A DNA stretch of 6,724 nucleotides. It comes from Paracoccaceae bacterium. GTDB lineage: Bacteria > Pseudomonadota > Alphaproteobacteria > Rhodobacterales > Rhodobacteraceae. Below the pieces are notes generated by a model, which ran no database searches, was not told the DNA's origin, and saw only the letters and a program-made list of their open reading frames with translations. The translations under genes and the position numbers were made by a program. The stretch is from the NCBI GenBank assembly GCA_003551745.1, contig PUNI01000066.1, forward strand, positions 1 through 6,724, read 5' to 3'. Shown one piece after another: positions 5,273 to 6,724 of this stretch; position 1 is the stretch's first letter, and each line of letters opens with the position of its first letter.

Positions 5273-6724
5273 ATGAGCGTCCATGCCGAGGCCGATGCGG
5301 CCGCCCGCGTCTATCCGCCCTCCGAGAGCTTCGCGTCCCGCGCCCATGTGGATGCCCGGCGTTACGAGCAGATGTATGCTGCCTCGATCGCCGACCCCGA
5401 GGCGTTCTGGCGCGAGCACGGCCAGCGGATCGACTGGATCAAGCCGTTCAGCAAGGTGAAGGATGTCAATTTCGAGTCCGGCGAGGTCTCGATCCGCTGG
5501 TTCGAGGACGGCACGCTGAACGTCGCCCACAACTGTGTCGACCGGCATCTGGCCAAGCGCGGCGATCAGGTTGCGATCATCTGGGAGCCGGACGACCCGA
5601 CGACTCCGGCGCGGCACATCACCTACAAGGAGTTGCACGAGCAGGTCTGCCGCATGGCGAATGTGCTGCGCAGCCAGGGCGTGACCAAGGGCGACCGCGT
5701 CGTGATCTATCTGCCGATGATCCCAGAGGCGGCCTATGCGATGCTCGCCTGCGCGCGGATCGGGGCGATCCACTCCATCGTCTTCGCGGGCTTCTCGGCC
5801 GATGCGCTGGCCGACCGGATCAACGACAGCCAGGCCAAGGTGGTCATCACCGCCGACGAGGCGCCCCGCGGCGGGCGCAAGACGGCGTTGAAGTCGAACA
5901 CCGATGCGGCACTGCTGCGCTGCTCGGACAGGGTGCGCTGCATGGTCGTGAAGCACACCGGCGGTCAGACCACCTGGCTCGAGGGCCGTGACGTCGACGT
6001 GCTGGACCTGATGCGCCATGCAAGCCCCGACTGCCCGGGCGAGGAAGTGGGCGCGGAGGATCCGCTGTTCGTTCTCTACACCTCCGGCTCGACCGGCAAG
6101 CCCAAGGGTGTGGTGCATACTTCGGGCGGCTATCTGGTCTACGCCTCGATGACGCAGCAATACACCTTCGATTACCATGACGGCGATATCTTCTGGTGCA
6201 CTGCCGATGTGGGCTGGGTCACCGGCCACAGCTACATCGTCTATGGCCCGCTCGCCAATGGTGCGACCACGATCATGTTCGAGGGCGTGCCGACCTATCC
6301 GGATGCGGGCCGGTTCTGGGAAGTCTGCGCCAAGCACAAGGTCAACCAGTTCTACACCGCCCCCACCGCCATTCGCGCGCTGATGGCCCACGGGCCGGAA
6401 CCGGTGGCAAAGCATGACCTCTCCAGCCTGCGCCTGCTGGGTTCGGTAGGCGAGCCGATCAACCCCGAGGCCTGGAACTGGTACAACACCCATGTCGGCA
6501 AGGGCCGCTGCCCCATCGTCGATACCTGGTGGCAGACGGAAACCGGCGGTCATCTGATCACGCCGCTGCCGGGTGCCATTCCCGCCAAGCCGGGTAGCGC
6601 CACCAAGCCCTTCTTCGGCGTGAAGCCGGTGGTGCTGGAGCCCGAGAGCGGCAAGCTGATCGAGGCGACCGAGGCCGAGGGCGTGCTCTGCATCGCCGAC
6701 AGCTGGCCCGGGCAGATGCGCACC
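5273..6724 (+). CDS. acs: Acetyl-CoA synthetase (acetate--CoA ligase, AMP-forming), N-terminal 484 residues
   Basis: Converts acetate, ATP and CoA to acetyl-CoA, AMP and pyrophosphate through an acetyl-adenylate; cytosolic, the high-affinity route for acetate assimilation. The frame is open from the ATG at 5273 to the window edge, with 484 of the roughly 650 residues usual for the family. Visible in order: an N-terminal ACAS_N-type block (residues about 25-85), the RGGR segment (199-202) that in homologues contacts CoA, the phosphate-binding loop [11 protein letters not shown] (269-279), GEPINPEAW (393-401), and [10 protein letters not shown] (417-426), which shapes the acetate pocket and binds AMP. 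The C-terminal domain, with the catalytic lysine that is acetylated in this family, lies beyond the window. A strong AGGAGG (5260-5265) stands 7 nt before the ATG. The long leader with repeats and hairpins suggests regulated expression. Propionyl-CoA synthetase is less likely; the W in [10 protein letters not shown] favours acetate. Confidence 0.96.
   Translation, partial: MSVHAEADAAARVYPPSESFASRAHVDARRYEQMYAASIADPEAFWREHGQRIDWIKPFSKVKDVNFESGEVSIRWFEDGTLNVAHNCVDRHLAKRGDQVAIIWEPDDPTTPARHITYKELHEQVCRMANVLRSQGVTKGDRVVIYLPMIPEAAYAMLACARIGAIHSIVFAGFSADALADRINDSQAKVVITADEAPRGGRKTALKSNTDAALLRCSDRVRCMVVKHTGGQTTWLEGRDVDVLDLMRHASPDCPGEEVGAEDPLFVLYTSGSTGKPKGVVHTSGGYLVYASMTQQYTFDYHDGDIFWCTADVGWVTGHSYIVYGPLANGATTIMFEGVPTYPDAGRFWEVCAKHKVNQFYTAPTAIRALMAHGPEPVAKHDLSSLRLLGSVGEPINPEAWNWYNTHVGKGRCPIVDTWWQTETGGHLITPLPGAIPAKPGSATKPFFGVKPVVLEPESGKLIEATEAEGVLCIADSWPGQMRT

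Noticed and set aside
5228..6553. A 441-codon minus-strand frame opposite acs
   Set aside because: It is antisense to acs, which has all the expected motifs in order; the frame is a codon-bias by-product.
1..6724. Mobile elements, CRISPR arrays, toxin-antitoxin or defence genes, tRNA/rRNA genes
   Set aside because: I looked for transposase or integrase motifs, regularly spaced repeats, small paired genes and tRNA-like cloverleafs and found none; the window looks like stable core chromosome.

Overview
The window reads as ordinary core chromosome from a high-GC alphaproteobacterium, most likely a Rhodobacterales/Paracoccaceae member (Rhodobacter/Cereibacter type). This rests on the protein flavours (a class I lysyl-tRNA synthetase, a short TerB-like protein, DUF1194, DUF4336 and DUF4864 proteins, a short HugZ-like protein) and on uniformly GC-rich third codon positions. 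I see no transposase, integrase, phage gene, CRISPR array, tRNA or rRNA, and no abrupt shift in coding composition.

Layout from left to right. The last 27 codons of an unidentified plus-strand gene (1-84) converge on a TerB-family gene (minus, 88-507). TerB is divergent from lysK (plus, 625-2205), the class I lysine--tRNA ligase, with overlapping back-to-back promoter candidates in the 117-bp gap. lysK converges on a secreted VWA-like DUF1194 protein (minus, 2325-3050). That gene is divergent from a DUF4336 metallo-beta-lactamase-like protein (plus, 3113-3856), which appears to end in a Rho-independent terminator. Next comes a small exported DUF4864 protein (plus, 3913-4338). Its stop region overlaps by 18 bp the end of a convergent HugZ/PNPOx-like flavin or heme-binding-fold protein (minus, 4321-4836). 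The window closes with the first 484 codons of acetyl-CoA synthetase (acs, plus, 5273 to the edge).

The genes alternate in orientation, so most are probably separate transcription units, and no multi-gene pathway is evident. lysK supplies translation and acs activates acetate to acetyl-CoA; the four genes between them are conserved families of unknown or vague function, two of them exported.

The most interesting non-coding DNA is the 436-bp gap between the HugZ-like gene and acs. It contains a lower-GC core (about 5030-5200) with eight TGAC/GTCA cores in 145 bp, arranged as several perfect or near-perfect inverted repeats. Two GC-rich hairpins follow in tandem directly upstream of the acs Shine-Dalgarno sequence. 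This looks like a dense control region for acs, and perhaps for the divergent gene. I did not find convincing evidence of a new multi-gene system.
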